Shown: positions 27,316 to 37,205 of the stretch, one piece after another | How the letters are laid out: each line of letters starts with the position of its first letter | Position numbering within the stretch: the stretch's first letter is position 1 | Origin: Pontibacter pudoricolor | GTDB lineage: Bacteria > Bacteroidota > Bacteroidia > Cytophagales > Hymenobacteraceae | Direction: 5' to 3' | Assembly (NCBI RefSeq): GCF_010092985.1 | Contig: NZ_CP048106.1 | Location: forward strand, 682,001 to 746,000 | Length of the DNA: 64,000 bases | Notes under the pieces: model-generated | The model's database searches: none | Told to the model about the DNA's origin: nothing | What the model saw: the letters and a program-made list of their open reading frames with translations, nothing else | Program-made: the position numbers and the translations under genes

Positions 27316-29574
27316 ATGAAAAAAATAATAAGGATCGCACGCCTGGAGCTAAGCCTCATGTTTTATTCCCCGATTGCCTGGCTGTTGCTCATCATTTTTA
27401 TCGTGCAAACCGGGTTAACCTTTACGGAATTACTTTACAACCAGGAAACAAACCAGCAACTGGGCAGACCGCTACAGGTGCTTACAAAGATACTTTTTGC
27501 GGGAGATGATGGCATATTAGCTGCCATGCAGAAGAACCTGTATCTGTATATCCCTTTGCTTACAATGGGTTTGTTTAGCCGTGAAATTAGCAGCGGTTCC
27601 TTTAAGTTGCTGCTTTCTTCGCCGGTGACAGTTCGTGAGATTGTCCTGGGTAAGTTTCTATCCATGATGGTTTATACAGCTTTGCTATCACTTGTCTTAT
27701 TAAGCTTCGTGATTGCTGGTGTAGTTTCTGTAGAAGCTCTGGATATTAAGTTTGTGCTGGGTGGCGTTTTAAGCCTGTATCTGTTAATGTGTGCGTATTC
27801 TGCCATCGGCCTTTTTATGTCCAGCCTTACCTCCTACCAGGTAGTAGCGGCTATCAGCACACTGGCTGTTCTTGCAGCCTTGAATTTTATCGGACAAGTT
27901 GGACAGCAGTTTGATTTTGTACGGGATATTACTTACTGGCTGTCCATAGCCGGCAGGGCAGATAATGGTGTTAATGGTTTATTAAGCTCAAAAGATCTCC
28001 TTTACTTCCTTCTTGTCATAGGCTTATTCCTGTTGCTGACGATCATAAAGTTCAAGCATGAACGTGAGACAATCTCAAAAGGAACAAAGGTTACCAGGTA
28101 TAGTTTTTTAATCTTAACATTTATCCTGATTGGATATGTTACATCCCTGCCAACGCTAAATGGGTATTATGATACTACCCGCTTCAAGGATCGTACCCTT
28201 ACACAAACTTCTCAGGACATTGTCAACAGGCTGGACAAGCCAATCAGCATAACAACGTATGTTAATGTGGTACACTATAGTGCGCCATACGGTGCACCGG
28301 AGAACAGAATCAAAGACCTGAATCAGTTTGAAAAATACCGACGCTTTCTGCCGAATCTGCAGATGAACTATGTGCATTATTATGATACACTGGTACAGTA
28401 TAATGACACCACAAAGACGCTGATGGAAAAGGCTCAACGTGCTGCAAAAGCCCATAAGCTGGATTTTGACGAGCTGTTAAACCCTAAGGAAATCAAGGAA
28501 ATAATTGACCTGGTGCCTGAAGATAACCGCCTTGTACGCATTATTGATTATGGCGGGAAGAAAACACCACTCAGGATGTTTGATGACATTTTCGCCTATC
28601 CCGGAGAAACGGAAATTACTGCGGCTCTGAAGCGGTTGATTGAAAAACCTGCTCTGGTTGGAGTTCTTACAGGAAATGGTGAACGGAGCTCAGACAAAAT
28701 TCAGAATGATGCTTATAAAATCATTACCAAAGGGTTGAATGTAAGAGGATCTTTAATCAACTCGGGGTTTGATGTCATTGATATTCCAAGTGCACAAACA
28801 ATTCCTGCCGGTCTGGATGTATTAGTTCTGGCAGATCCTGCAAATCAGTATACGCAGGAACAGGCAAATAACATTCTTTCCTATATAAATGCCGGTGGTA
28901 ACCTGATGATTGCAGGGGAACCGGGCCGTCAATCTGTATTGAATCCGATTATCGAAAAGCTGGGTCTTACTTTTGTACCTGGCACATTGTTGCAGGAAAG
29001 TGAAAACTATGAACTTGATTTAATACAGGCCAAGTTTACCCCAGATGCCGCCGCATACGGATTTGGTTTCTACGATAAAGCAGTAGTTACTCTTCCCGGA
29101 GCAATGAGGGTAGCCAGCACCGGTAACACAGGCTTTCAGGTAGCACCTATTCTGGTAACAGATGGCAGTGTTACCTGGAACAAACAGGAAAGCTTTGATC
29201 TGAAGACAGAAAAAGTGGTGTTTGATTCCGCTACTGAAAAGAAAATAACGGCTCCTGTAGCTTTGGCCCTGCGGAGAAATGTAGGCAATAAGGAACAGAA
29301 AATCATGGTGTTTGGCGATGCTGATTTCATGAGCAATGTGGAACTGAACCGAAATAATGTCAATACTGTAAATGCCTCTTTTGCCTTACGCATGTTTAAG
29401 TGGTTCAGCGATGGAAAGTATCCCGTAGATACAAGCCGTCCTCCGTCTATTGATGACAAGGTGTTGCTTACCAGAGCTGGTATTGGCTGGATGAAAGTAT
29501 CTGCACTGGGAGTAATTCCACTTTTATTCGGAGCTTTTGGTGCGGCCCTTTTGATCATAAGAAAGAGACAATAG
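27316..29574 (+). CDS. Gldg-family ABC permease/auxiliary fusion, copy 2
   Basis: 752 residues, a full-length paralogue of the gene at 24031 with the same architecture: ABC-2 permease (start RLELSLMFYSPIAWLLLIIF), GldG-like auxiliary domain (LPTLNGYYDTTRFKDRTLT) and a C-terminal helix (LGVIPLLFGAFGAALLI). The two copies are collinear and strongly similar through their whole length, so they come from duplication, and probably form a heterodimer driven by the ATPase between them. It begins 11 bp after the ATPase gene and is followed by a terminator. Confidence 0.87.
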   Translation: MKKIIRIARLELSLMFYSPIAWLLLIIFIVQTGLTFTELLYNQETNQQLGRPLQVLTKILFAGDDGILAAMQKNLYLYIPLLTMGLFSREISSGSFKLLLSSPVTVREIVLGKFLSMMVYTALLSLVLLSFVIAGVVSVEALDIKFVLGGVLSLYLLMCAYSAIGLFMSSLTSYQVVAAISTLAVLAALNFIGQVGQQFDFVRDITYWLSIAGRADNGVNGLLSSKDLLYFLLVIGLFLLLTIIKFKHERETISKGTKVTRYSFLILTFILIGYVTSLPTLNGYYDTTRFKDRTLTQTSQDIVNRLDKPISITTYVNVVHYSAPYGAPENRIKDLNQFEKYRRFLPNLQMNYVHYYDTLVQYNDTTKTLMEKAQRAAKAHKLDFDELLNPKEIKEIIDLVPEDNRLVRIIDYGGKKTPLRMFDDIFAYPGETEITAALKRLIEKPALVGVLTGNGERSSDKIQNDAYKIITKGLNVRGSLINSGFDVIDIPSAQTIPAGLDVLVLADPANQYTQEQANNILSYINAGGNLMIAGEPGRQSVLNPIIEKLGLTFVPGTLLQESENYELDLIQAKFTPDAAAYGFGFYDKAVVTLPGAMRVASTGNTGFQVAPILVTDGSVTWNKQESFDLKTEKVVFDSATEKKITAPVALALRRNVGNKEQKIMVFGDADFMSNVELNRNNVNTVNASFALRMFKWFSDGKYPVDTSRPPSIDDKVLLTRAGIGWMKVSALGVIPLLFGAFGAALLIIRKRQ

Positions 29575-29601
29575 TTGTTCATATTTGGTGTTGTTTTTTT
29601 A

Positions 29602-29640
29602 CCCAGACCCTCTGAATTTTAGTAATCGAGGGTCTGGTTT
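29602..29640 (+). terminator. Rho-independent terminator after ABC operon
   Basis: CCAGACCCTC (29603-29612) pairs perfectly with GAGGGTCTGG (29628-29637), followed by TTT. It separates the ABC genes from the M16 protease gene. Confidence 0.8.
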
Positions 29641-29747
29641 ATACAACTAACATCTCTGTTTTACTTCTATTTATGCAGCATACAAGCGACAGGTATCGGA
29701 CAAGTGTCACCCGGCCTGCAATTTTCCAGAAAACATCTAAAACTAAC

Positions 29748-32591
29748 ATGAAGTACACCAAAGCATTTATTACACCCTTCCTATTTTTATTTTTTTTTAG
29801 CTTATCAGCAACAGCACAGTTAAGTGTAAAAGTTGTTGATCCTGGAAATATCCCCCTCGATGACAAAGTTAAAATAGGTAAGCTGGAAAATGGCCTTACG
29901 TACTATATCAGAAAAAATACAGAGCCAAGTAAGCGGGCAGAGCTGTATCTGGTAATAAAAGCAGGCTCGCTGCAGGAAACTGATGATCAGAAAGGGCTGG
30001 CCCATTTTACAGAGCATATGGCTTTCAATGGTACCAAAAGCTTCCCTGAAAATGATCTGATCGACTATCTTCAGAAAGCCGGTGTACGTTTTGGCGCCGA
30101 CCTAAACGCTTATACAAGTTTTGACCAAACTGTATATCAGCTTCCTTTACCAACCGATAACCCTGAACTTTTGGAAACAGGCTTTAAAATTCTGTCGGAA
30201 TGGGCTGGACATGTTTCTTTTGATCCAAAAGAGATAGATAAGGAAAGAGGAGTTATTGTAGAAGAAGAGCGTCAGAGAGGGAAGAATGTTTCAGAAAGAA
30301 TAAGTAATCAGCTTTTGCCTGTTCTGCTTGCAAATTCAAGGCACATAGATCGTCTGCCTATCGGGAAGGTAGAAGTCATCAAAAACTTTAAACACTCCTC
30401 CTTAACGCAGTATTACCGGGATTGGTACAGGCCTGATATACAGGCTGTAATTGCTGTAGGGGATTTTGATGAAGCAAAGGTAGAAAGCCTTATCAGGAAA
30501 AATTTTTCAACCCTGTCTTCCCCTGTTAATGCTCCGGAAGTCTCATCTTACACGATACCTGCTAATCAAACCCCTTTAGCTAAAATCGTTACAGATCCTG
30601 AGTTTCCTTATACCGTAGCTTCTGTCATCTACAAACATCCGGCTACTGTTACCAGGACAGTTACTGATTTCAGAAACGCTATCATCAGAAGTGCAGCCAG
30701 TAATATGATTGCTATCAGGATGAATGATTTAGTTAAAAGTGGTAAAGCACCTTTCCTGAATGCAAGTGCTGGTTTTGGACCATATCAGGGAGGAATGGGG
30801 GATTTGAATGCTTTCACCCTGCAGGTGGTTGCGAAGAGTCCGGAACAACTGAAAACTTCTATCAGGGGACTTATGGATGAAGTTATCCGGATGCAACGGT
30901 TTGGTTTTACGCAGTCTGAATTAGACAGAGTGAAGCTGAGCTTTTTGAATGCAGTGGAGAAAAGTTACGTAGAGCGGGACAAAACATCTTCTAAAGCTTA
31001 TGTGAATCAGTACCTGCAGCACTACTTGAAAGGAGAGACCATTATTGATATGAACTATTCTTACGAGTTTTATAAAACCTATCTGGAGGAAATTAAGCTT
31101 GAAGAAGTAAATAAAGTGGCTTCTGGCTTTGTTACACCTAACAACCAGATTGTTTTAGTACAGGCCTCCGAAAAAAATAAGGATGTTCTGCCTACTGAAG
31201 CGGAACTACTGGGTTGGGTAAATGACCAGCACACTGAGGTAAGTGCCTATGTGGATGATGCTGTTAACGAGCCGTTGTTGCAGGATAAACTGACTGGCGG
31301 TAAAACAGTGAAATCTAAGTCCGTAAAAGGCGTTTCCGCAACGGAACTCAGGCTTTCGAATGGTGTAAAAGTTATTTTAAAACCAACTGATTTTAAAAAC
31401 GACGAAATTCTCTTTTCGGCGCATAGCCCAGGAGGTTACTCCCTGGCCGATGAAGGGGACGTTCACTCCTCTATGATGGCTGGTAATATTATTGCATCTG
31501 CTGGAATTGGTAAATTTACTTCTACGCAGATCAGTAAGCTGTTAGCCGGTAAATCCTTGGCTGTCTCACCTTTCATTAATACATATGCTGAGGGAATCCA
31601 GGGCTATGCATCCCCTCAGGATCTTGAAACAGCACTTCAGCTTACCTACCTGTACTTCACGGAGCCAAGGAAAGATACCACCTCTTTCAACAGATTGCTT
31701 GAGAATGTAAGGGTGATGACGGAAGGTAAAGCTGCTAATCCTATGGCTGTTTTCCAGGATACGATTAATGCCGTAATGAAGGGGCGCAGTAAGTGGGCTT
31801 CAAGTCCTTCGCTTCAGGAACTAGAGCAGGTATCGTTGCAAAAGGCGCACGATTTTTATAAAAGCCGTTTTGCAGATGCCAGTGACTTTACCTTTTTATT
31901 TGTTGGCAACTTTGATATTAAAACTATAAAACCACTGCTGGAACAGTATTTAGGATCACTTCCATCTACTTACAGTAAAGAAAATTTCAGGGATGTAGGC
32001 ATAAAACCCCTTTCCGGGAATGTAAATAAAACTGTCTATCGTGGATTAGAAGACAAGGCACTTGTTGTGCTTTCGCTTCATGGGGATTATAAATATTCAG
32101 AAAAGAATAACCTTAATCTTAAAGTCTTGGAATCAGTACTAGAAACCAGGCTGCTTGAAAGGCTTAGAGAAAAGGAAAGTGGTGTATATAGCCCTTCTGT
32201 ATCGTTAAGCTATGTGAAGAATCCATCTTCTCATTACTCATTAGCAGTTTCGTTTAGTTGTGCGATTGACCGCGTTGATGAACTGGTAAAGGCTACAGAA
32301 GACGAAATCAATAAAGTTAGATCTGGCGGGCCTACACAGGAAGAGCTTGATAAGTTTATTGCACAGGAAAAGAGCCAGAACGAGGTAAGACTTAGAACGA
32401 ATGGTTTCTGGCTTCAATACCTGCAGGGGGCATTTGCGAAGGAGACCGACCCTGACTATATCAACTCCTATGAAAAAAAGCTTGACAATTTAAAGTTGAA
32501 GAAAACCAAAAAGGCCGCTAAAAAATTCCTTTCGGCTGAAAACCATATTAAGCTTACGTTATTACCAGAAAAGGTAACTACCAAAAAGTAG
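29748..32591 (+). CDS. M16 family zinc protease (pitrilysin-like)
   Basis: 947 residues from ATG 29748, chosen because it begins a clear signal peptide (KAFITPFLFLFFFSLSATAQ); the open frame runs 25 codons further up. The inverted zinc motif HFTEH is in GLAHFTEHMAFNGTKSF, and the distal Glu lies in GVIVEEERQRGKN. Two M16 halves follow, the second starting near LRLSNGVKVILKPTDF, typical of two-domain periplasmic M16 peptidases. It degrades peptides in a closed chamber. Behind a SusC/SusD peptide-type locus and a peptide-type ABC set, it probably processes an imported or exported peptide. Confidence 0.92.
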   Translation: MKYTKAFITPFLFLFFFSLSATAQLSVKVVDPGNIPLDDKVKIGKLENGLTYYIRKNTEPSKRAELYLVIKAGSLQETDDQKGLAHFTEHMAFNGTKSFPENDLIDYLQKAGVRFGADLNAYTSFDQTVYQLPLPTDNPELLETGFKILSEWAGHVSFDPKEIDKERGVIVEEERQRGKNVSERISNQLLPVLLANSRHIDRLPIGKVEVIKNFKHSSLTQYYRDWYRPDIQAVIAVGDFDEAKVESLIRKNFSTLSSPVNAPEVSSYTIPANQTPLAKIVTDPEFPYTVASVIYKHPATVTRTVTDFRNAIIRSAASNMIAIRMNDLVKSGKAPFLNASAGFGPYQGGMGDLNAFTLQVVAKSPEQLKTSIRGLMDEVIRMQRFGFTQSELDRVKLSFLNAVEKSYVERDKTSSKAYVNQYLQHYLKGETIIDMNYSYEFYKTYLEEIKLEEVNKVASGFVTPNNQIVLVQASEKNKDVLPTEAELLGWVNDQHTEVSAYVDDAVNEPLLQDKLTGGKTVKSKSVKGVSATELRLSNGVKVILKPTDFKNDEILFSAHSPGGYSLADEGDVHSSMMAGNIIASAGIGKFTSTQISKLLAGKSLAVSPFINTYAEGIQGYASPQDLETALQLTYLYFTEPRKDTTSFNRLLENVRVMTEGKAANPMAVFQDTINAVMKGRSKWASSPSLQELEQVSLQKAHDFYKSRFADASDFTFLFVGNFDIKTIKPLLEQYLGSLPSTYSKENFRDVGIKPLSGNVNKTVYRGLEDKALVVLSLHGDYKYSEKNNLNLKVLESVLETRLLERLREKESGVYSPSVSLSYVKNPSSHYSLAVSFSCAIDRVDELVKATEDEINKVRSGGPTQEELDKFIAQEKSQNEVRLRTNGFWLQYLQGAFAKETDPDYINSYEKKLDNLKLKKTKKAAKKFLSAENHIKLTLLPEKVTTKK

Positions 32592-33031
32592 CAGTATTAG
32601 TTAAGTAAGTGATTGCAATTGTCTCTTTCATTCAACTCACATGTTTGAGTAAAAAGTAATTAGATTAGTTTGCCTAGTGTTTGTGGTAAGTGTTGAGCCA
32701 GCTTTTTAAGCTGGCTCTCGCTTTTTTAGACATATTAGAGTTTCTGTTACGCTATTTTCAAAAGTGGGATATGCTATATTATTATAAATCAAAATAAAGT
32801 TAACTGCAGTAGTAGTAGTAGTAATGAATTTAGTTACAACACATTCATATTATACTCTTAATACTGTCTATAGGCTGCTCCATGATCTCACACAGTATTT
32901 CCTATAATTCTGCTTTGGTATTGCCTGTTTTGTACTAAGTGTATTGTTAGACGTCTTTCTTTAACAACACATGCATATGTAATATTTGTAGTTCATATGC
33001 AGAATACCACGTTGTGAACTTGAGTTAAAAT
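32592..33031. other. Convergent intergenic region with terminator
   Basis: A 440-bp gap between two convergent genes. It holds the terminator at 32695 and a short (AGT)n microsatellite near 32806-32822. Nothing else was recognised. Confidence 0.6.
32695..32727 (+). terminator. Rho-independent terminator after M16 gene
   Basis: GAGCCAGCTT (32695-32704) pairs perfectly with AAGCTGGCTC (32708-32717), followed by TCGCTTTTTT. Confidence 0.85.
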
Positions 33032-34816
33032 CTACAATGAAAAATAGTAGTCTTTGATTTTGTTAGCCATCATTCTACGCCGCTCATACAAGAAGTCATT
33101 ATAATGTTGAACGCTCATGTTGTCTATGGAAAACGGCACACAGTTCATATCTAAATTTTGTAGTAGTTCTTCCTGTGAAGCAATACCGGATATTCTTAAG
33201 TCCTGCTCTTGCATCTGTGTTGAAATCAGTTCAAAGTACTCTTTTGGTGATTTACTACCCACTTTGATGTTAATCTCAGACTGCATGAAAGCATAGTTGG
33301 CTATTTGGTTGTACTTGCCACGATCTAAACCGTTCTTTTTTAAATATTCTTTTGGGAATAAGTGGTGTATATCGCCTTTGTGTGTAATCAGGTCACACAC
33401 AGAAATATCTTTTGACAAGAAGCCTTTATCATTGGCTTTAACCTGGGCAGCCAGGAAAACCAAGAAGTATGGGCTGCTGGCAACCGAAGTATCCAGGCTC
33501 TGAGGCAAGGAAGAATTCCAGAAAGCTTCTGATAATTCACCGGCTTCTTTTTCTTTTAGGTACTCTGCAAATGGCCTTTCTGATATTTGCTTGATGTCAT
33601 AGTCAATATAGCTTTCAGGAGAACCAGAGTAACGCCCTGTTAAGATGGAATAAACCATCCAGCGCCGAACATAACTCTCAATAGCAACAGCGTTTTCACC
33701 TTGTTCCTTCAATTTCAGGTATAGAATATACGCAAAGTTCAGTACGTTCTGAGACCGTATCAGCTTAGGGGAAATAAAGCCGGCAGATTTTACGATCATA
33801 ATGAAACGCTTGTAATTCGTTTCATTAATGAAACTCAATACGCCTTCACGTAATTGCGCAAAAGAATTTTCTGCAATGGCAGCCTCATAGGTTCGGGTTT
33901 CAAAATTACGGCCTGATAAAAGGCTAACCAGGTCGGATAGTTTTCCGCGGTTGAATTTAGAGGTAAAGGCTACTCTTATTAGGTCTGTATACTCCGGATC
34001 ATATAAATCCTCTGTCTCAGACTTAAGCCACTGCATCTTTTGGAATAGCTCTGTGCTCGCAAATACCGGATCGTTATCAATGATGTGCCTGTAATAATCC
34101 GGGGCTATGGCCAGATGGCAGAAATAGTCAATGGCTTTACGTAGTTCGTTTCCGTTATACTCCGTGTTAGAAGCAATCTTGCTCATTGCAAAATCCGCCT
34201 GACTCAATACAACACCTTTAGAATTGATACGAATAAAGATTTCAGTAACCGTCTCAATATCCAGATCCGGGGCAAGCTCGATCATGCCAATCTGCTTTTT
34301 AGGTATGTTGATTAGTGTAGAGAAGGCATTACGTACTTGTTTCTTATCGACATCAGGATTTAGCTCAAAGTAATTGTCAGCAATTTCAAAAAGGTCTCCG
34401 TTGATAGCCTCGGCAATATCAGGAAGCCAGGTTTTATCTTTTAAAATGGCAGAGTTTTGTACTTCAAACTTCTCTTCAATGGGATGAAAAGCAATCTTGA
34501 TTTTTACGCGCTTATAGTTCTTGTTTACTACGTACTGGCCTAGAATAGCAGCGGTTAAGGCCGTAATACGCTGCTGTCCGTCAATCAATACTTTTTTGCC
34601 ATCACTTAAGGTACCGTCTTTCAGTTTTACATTCGGGTTCTTCCAGGCAATAACGTATCCTACAGGATAACCCTGGTACAAGCTGTCCATCAGGTCACGT
34701 ACTTTAGAGCTATCCCATACAAAAGGGCGCTGAATTTCAGGAATGGCAATCTCACCTGATTTAACCCAGGCCAAAACTGTTTCGATGAGGTACTGGTTGA
34801 CGGAATATTTTTGCAT
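33032..34816 (-). CDS. DUF262/HNH (GmrSD-like) protein
   Basis: 594 residues. The N-terminal DUF262 domain (ParB/sulfiredoxin-like fold) shows [20 protein letters not shown], then [14 protein letters not shown] and the DGQQRITAL signature near residue 78. The C-terminal third carries a DUF1524/HNH-type nuclease motif, [16 protein letters not shown], with an N-rich continuation. Single-chain DUF262-DUF1524 proteins include type IV restriction enzymes of the GmrSD/BrxU/SspE group that attack modified phage DNA. It lies 34 bp after a PLD-fold gene on the same strand. Defence is therefore likely; target modification cannot be told from sequence. Confidence 0.85.
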   Translation of the reverse strand: MQKYSVNQYLIETVLAWVKSGEIAIPEIQRPFVWDSSKVRDLMDSLYQGYPVGYVIAWKNPNVKLKDGTLSDGKKVLIDGQQRITALTAAILGQYVVNKNYKRVKIKIAFHPIEEKFEVQNSAILKDKTWLPDIAEAINGDLFEIADNYFELNPDVDKKQVRNAFSTLINIPKKQIGMIELAPDLDIETVTEIFIRINSKGVVLSQADFAMSKIASNTEYNGNELRKAIDYFCHLAIAPDYYRHIIDNDPVFASTELFQKMQWLKSETEDLYDPEYTDLIRVAFTSKFNRGKLSDLVSLLSGRNFETRTYEAAIAENSFAQLREGVLSFINETNYKRFIMIVKSAGFISPKLIRSQNVLNFAYILYLKLKEQGENAVAIESYVRRWMVYSILTGRYSGSPESYIDYDIKQISERPFAEYLKEKEAGELSEAFWNSSLPQSLDTSVASSPYFLVFLAAQVKANDKGFLSKDISVCDLITHKGDIHHLFPKEYLKKNGLDRGKYNQIANYAFMQSEINIKVGSKSPKEYFELISTQMQEQDLRISGIASQEELLQNLDMNCVPFSIDNMSVQHYNDFLYERRRMMANKIKDYYFSL

Positions 34817-34850
34817 GTTGCTATTGATTGATAGGTGAGAAGAATGATTA

Positions 34851-35780
34851 CTACTTCTTTATTTCACTGGCTTTCTTCCAGTTTTTATGAAGTATAGGTT
34901 TTCTCATACTTGTTTCACCCTTTGATGGTTCGCCTGAATAGTGACAATATTTCTCTTTAAAATCCTCATCACTCCACCTTACCCAGCTCTTATAAGCTTC
35001 ATAAGAAAACGGACTTTTAGGGTTAAATGGAATTTTAACGCCGGTACGGATGCAATAACCTGATATGAAAGCTTCTTCTTGATAACTCTTTGGTTCAGTA
35101 AACTTTAAGCCTACTGGCTTTTCTATTTCTTCACGGGTAGGGCACTTGTCGTTGTCATCATTTGAGTACAACTCATCTTCAAAGTCTTCAAGTTTGATCG
35201 AATCAGGGGAAAGCGACTTACCAGCGTACAATTCTTTAGACCTATCAACAAGAATCTTTGAGCTTAGATAATTCTTGCTTAACCCCATCAGTGTTTTCTC
35301 ATAAACTGGCCTTTTAACATACACTACTGCATTGTTCATGGCTATTTCCATGCAAGTATCCCATACATCATTGTCAGAGCTTTTGGTCAATCTGTTGAGA
35401 AGTTTGTTCTCATAAAGGACTCCAAACTCTAGGTTATGCTTAAATGAAAAATCATAAAGGTTAATAGATGTAACTACCCCCATCTCATCATTTGCATAGT
35501 ATTTGGCATGTAGGTTAGGTACATAAACTATACTGATGTTCGGAAACTGTAAGAAAAACTCTAAATCAGCTTTGTTGAGGCTCTTATTCACACGATCTTC
35601 GTTTTTTCCGAAAATCAATGTGATATGAAGATTAGATTTAGTTAAGTGCTTTTTAAATAAATTCTTAAAGTAATCATCTAATTTGATATAAGGAGACACA
35701 ATCATTAAATCCCGCTTTGCATTCCAGATAATGTTGTAAACTGCTTCCTCCAGCTCTTTCCCGGTAATAAAATTTGCCAT
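34851..35780 (-). CDS. Phospholipase D-fold protein, probable nuclease
   Basis: 309 residues. The N-terminal ~130 residues match the PLD superfamily: [13 protein letters not shown], then [17 protein letters not shown] with the HxK part of an HKD motif, then [17 protein letters not shown]. Only one HKD motif is present, so a dimer would be needed for catalysis, as in Nuc/Bfil-type nucleases. The C-terminal half has no recognised domain but ends with a positively charged tail. It is the first gene of a two-gene unit with the DUF262 protein, so I infer a shared defence role. Confidence 0.75.
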   Translation of the reverse strand: MANFITGKELEEAVYNIIWNAKRDLMIVSPYIKLDDYFKNLFKKHLTKSNLHITLIFGKNEDRVNKSLNKADLEFFLQFPNISIVYVPNLHAKYYANDEMGVVTSINLYDFSFKHNLEFGVLYENKLLNRLTKSSDNDVWDTCMEIAMNNAVVYVKRPVYEKTLMGLSKNYLSSKILVDRSKELYAGKSLSPDSIKLEDFEDELYSNDDNDKCPTREEIEKPVGLKFTEPKSYQEEAFISGYCIRTGVKIPFNPKSPFSYEAYKSWVRWSDEDFKEKYCHYSGEPSKGETSMRKPILHKNWKKASEIKK

Positions 35781-35795
35781 TTAATTTTAAGTTAA

Positions 35796-35957
35796 TTATA
35801 TTCTAATAGTAATTAATATTTCCGCCATACTCATATCATACTCTTTACACCTGGCCTCGGCCTATTCCACCACTTCATCTAGTTTCTTCTGCAGCTCAGC
35901 TTTTACCACATACCACTAGCCCACTTTACAGCCAGTACATTTGGGCTTGAGCAACAT
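35796..35957 (-). pseudogene. Small decayed frame with two internal TAG codons
   Basis: Reading from 35957 gives MLLKPKCTGCKVG, stop, WYVVKAELQKKLDEVVE, stop, AEARCKEYDMSMAEILI. The composition is protein-like (a CxxC pair and a charged helix), but two in-frame TAG codons interrupt it. It ends 15 bp before the PLD-fold gene on the same strand. No family is recognised; it may be a remnant of a small upstream partner. The rest of 35958-36172 is AT-rich and shows nothing clear apart from the lipoprotein promoter region. Confidence 0.35.
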
Positions 35958-36172
35958 CTTTCTAATCCAGTCTGATTGTTAGAAACCAAGCTTATCTCTT
36001 TAAAAGATATTAAGAATTATCTTTTTCGTTTGTGCATTACTTTTATTCTATATTAGACAAAAACAATATATTTACATGTTGTTATGGATATTGTTGTAGT
36101 CATGGCATGTAATGACGGCACATCAAACTTAATACATAAACCGAAATGTTAATCACCTTAAAATCAATATAA

Positions 36173-37000
36173 ATGAAAGCAAAACTACTTCTTCTAATAA
36201 GCTCTGTTTTAATTTTTTCAGGTTGTAATGTTCTAGACTCTGATTCAGTGCAACCAGAACCAGAAAAGGCATATTACCTACAGAGTAAGATTACAACAGT
36301 CACATCAGTGGAAGATGACTATAATATTAATATCAACCTTTACTATAGTTACAACGACAAAAACCAACTGATCGGGATTACAGGTAATAACCCGAGTAGT
36401 TCTAATCCGGTAAACATTGTACTCTCTTATGATGAGCAGGACAGACTGGTACATGTGCAGAACTCAGAAATTAGTAGCTGGACCTATACCTACAACGACA
36501 ACAACCAACTGGATAAGCAGCTGGAAACTATGGTTAATGCAGATGGCAGCACAAGAGAACGCTACTATAAAAGCATTTACAACAGTGCGGGTGATCTAGC
36601 GGAAACCCGTTTGTACCTGATGAGAAACAACGTAGAAGAGCAAGGGCCTTCTTACAAGTACACTTACACAGATGGGCAGGTTTCGCGTTTAGAAGTTTTG
36701 CAACCAACAGGTGAAATGTATAAAGACTATACATTTTCCTACGATGACAAGAAAGCTCCTCTGGCTGGTTTGCCTTTATATGCGGTGCCAAGGTTTGTCG
36801 TCTCTGATTTTCCAGGACAACATCTGATGACGCAGAATTTTAGCACCTTTACTTTGCTTAATGAGAAAGGTCAGCGAACTAACATGTCATGCTTTGCTGC
36901 TACCTATTCCTATAACGAAGCAGGTTATCCAACTGAATCTACCAGGACCTACGATAATGGTTATGTAGAGCACACGGTTTATACTTACATCACTAAATAG
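36173..37000 (+). CDS. YD-repeat-like lipoprotein
   Basis: 275 residues. Signal peptide with lipobox (VLIFSGCNVL) predicts a lipoprotein. The body has repeated strand-turn units of YD/RHS type, such as YYSYNDKNQLIGITG, LSYDEQDRLVHVQN, YTYNDNNQLDKQ and ATYSYNEAGYPTES. Such lipoproteins (DUF4595-like) are common in Bacteroidota, and their function is unknown. A promoter region of about 150 bp precedes it, and a terminator hairpin lies at 37071. It stands alone between the PLD/DUF262 unit and the restriction operon. Confidence 0.8.
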   Translation: MKAKLLLLISSVLIFSGCNVLDSDSVQPEPEKAYYLQSKITTVTSVEDDYNININLYYSYNDKNQLIGITGNNPSSSNPVNIVLSYDEQDRLVHVQNSEISSWTYTYNDNNQLDKQLETMVNADGSTRERYYKSIYNSAGDLAETRLYLMRNNVEEQGPSYKYTYTDGQVSRLEVLQPTGEMYKDYTFSYDDKKAPLAGLPLYAVPRFVVSDFPGQHLMTQNFSTFTLLNEKGQRTNMSCFAATYSYNEAGYPTESTRTYDNGYVEHTVYTYITK

Positions 37001-37070
37001 TTAAGCAGGCAACAGAAGCATCAATTTTTTTGTCTTCTATAAAGGTTCAAGAAATTCTACTTCGCGAAAC

Positions 37071-37098
37071 AGAGGCCCATTCTTCAAAATGGGCTTCT
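37071..37098 (+). terminator. Terminator after lipoprotein gene
   Basis: AGAGGCCCATT (37071-37081) pairs with AATGGGCTTCT (37088-37098), one G-T pair, followed by a T-rich stretch. Confidence 0.65.
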
Positions 37099-37152
37099 TA
37101 GTTTATATAGGAGGTACATATCATTTCCTTAATACTATATAGTTAAATTTTG

Positions 37153-37160
37153 TACTTTTG
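37153..37160 (+). promoter_or_regulatory. Probable -7 hexamer of the hsd operon
   Basis: TACTTTTG fits the Bacteroidota TAnnTTTG consensus and lies 45 bp before the hsdM start. A clear -33 box was not identified. Confidence 0.4.
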
Positions 37161-37205
37161 AATAGCAGGCCAACCCTGCCTTACAAGTATACTTTTAGCT
37201 TACCC

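Noticed and set aside
24031..29574. Gliding motility GldA/F/G operon
   Set aside because: The permease and GldG parts are fused and duplicated, and no other gliding genes are near.
32806..32822. Phase-variable AGT microsatellite
   Set aside because: Too short and in a convergent gap with no promoter or gene to switch.
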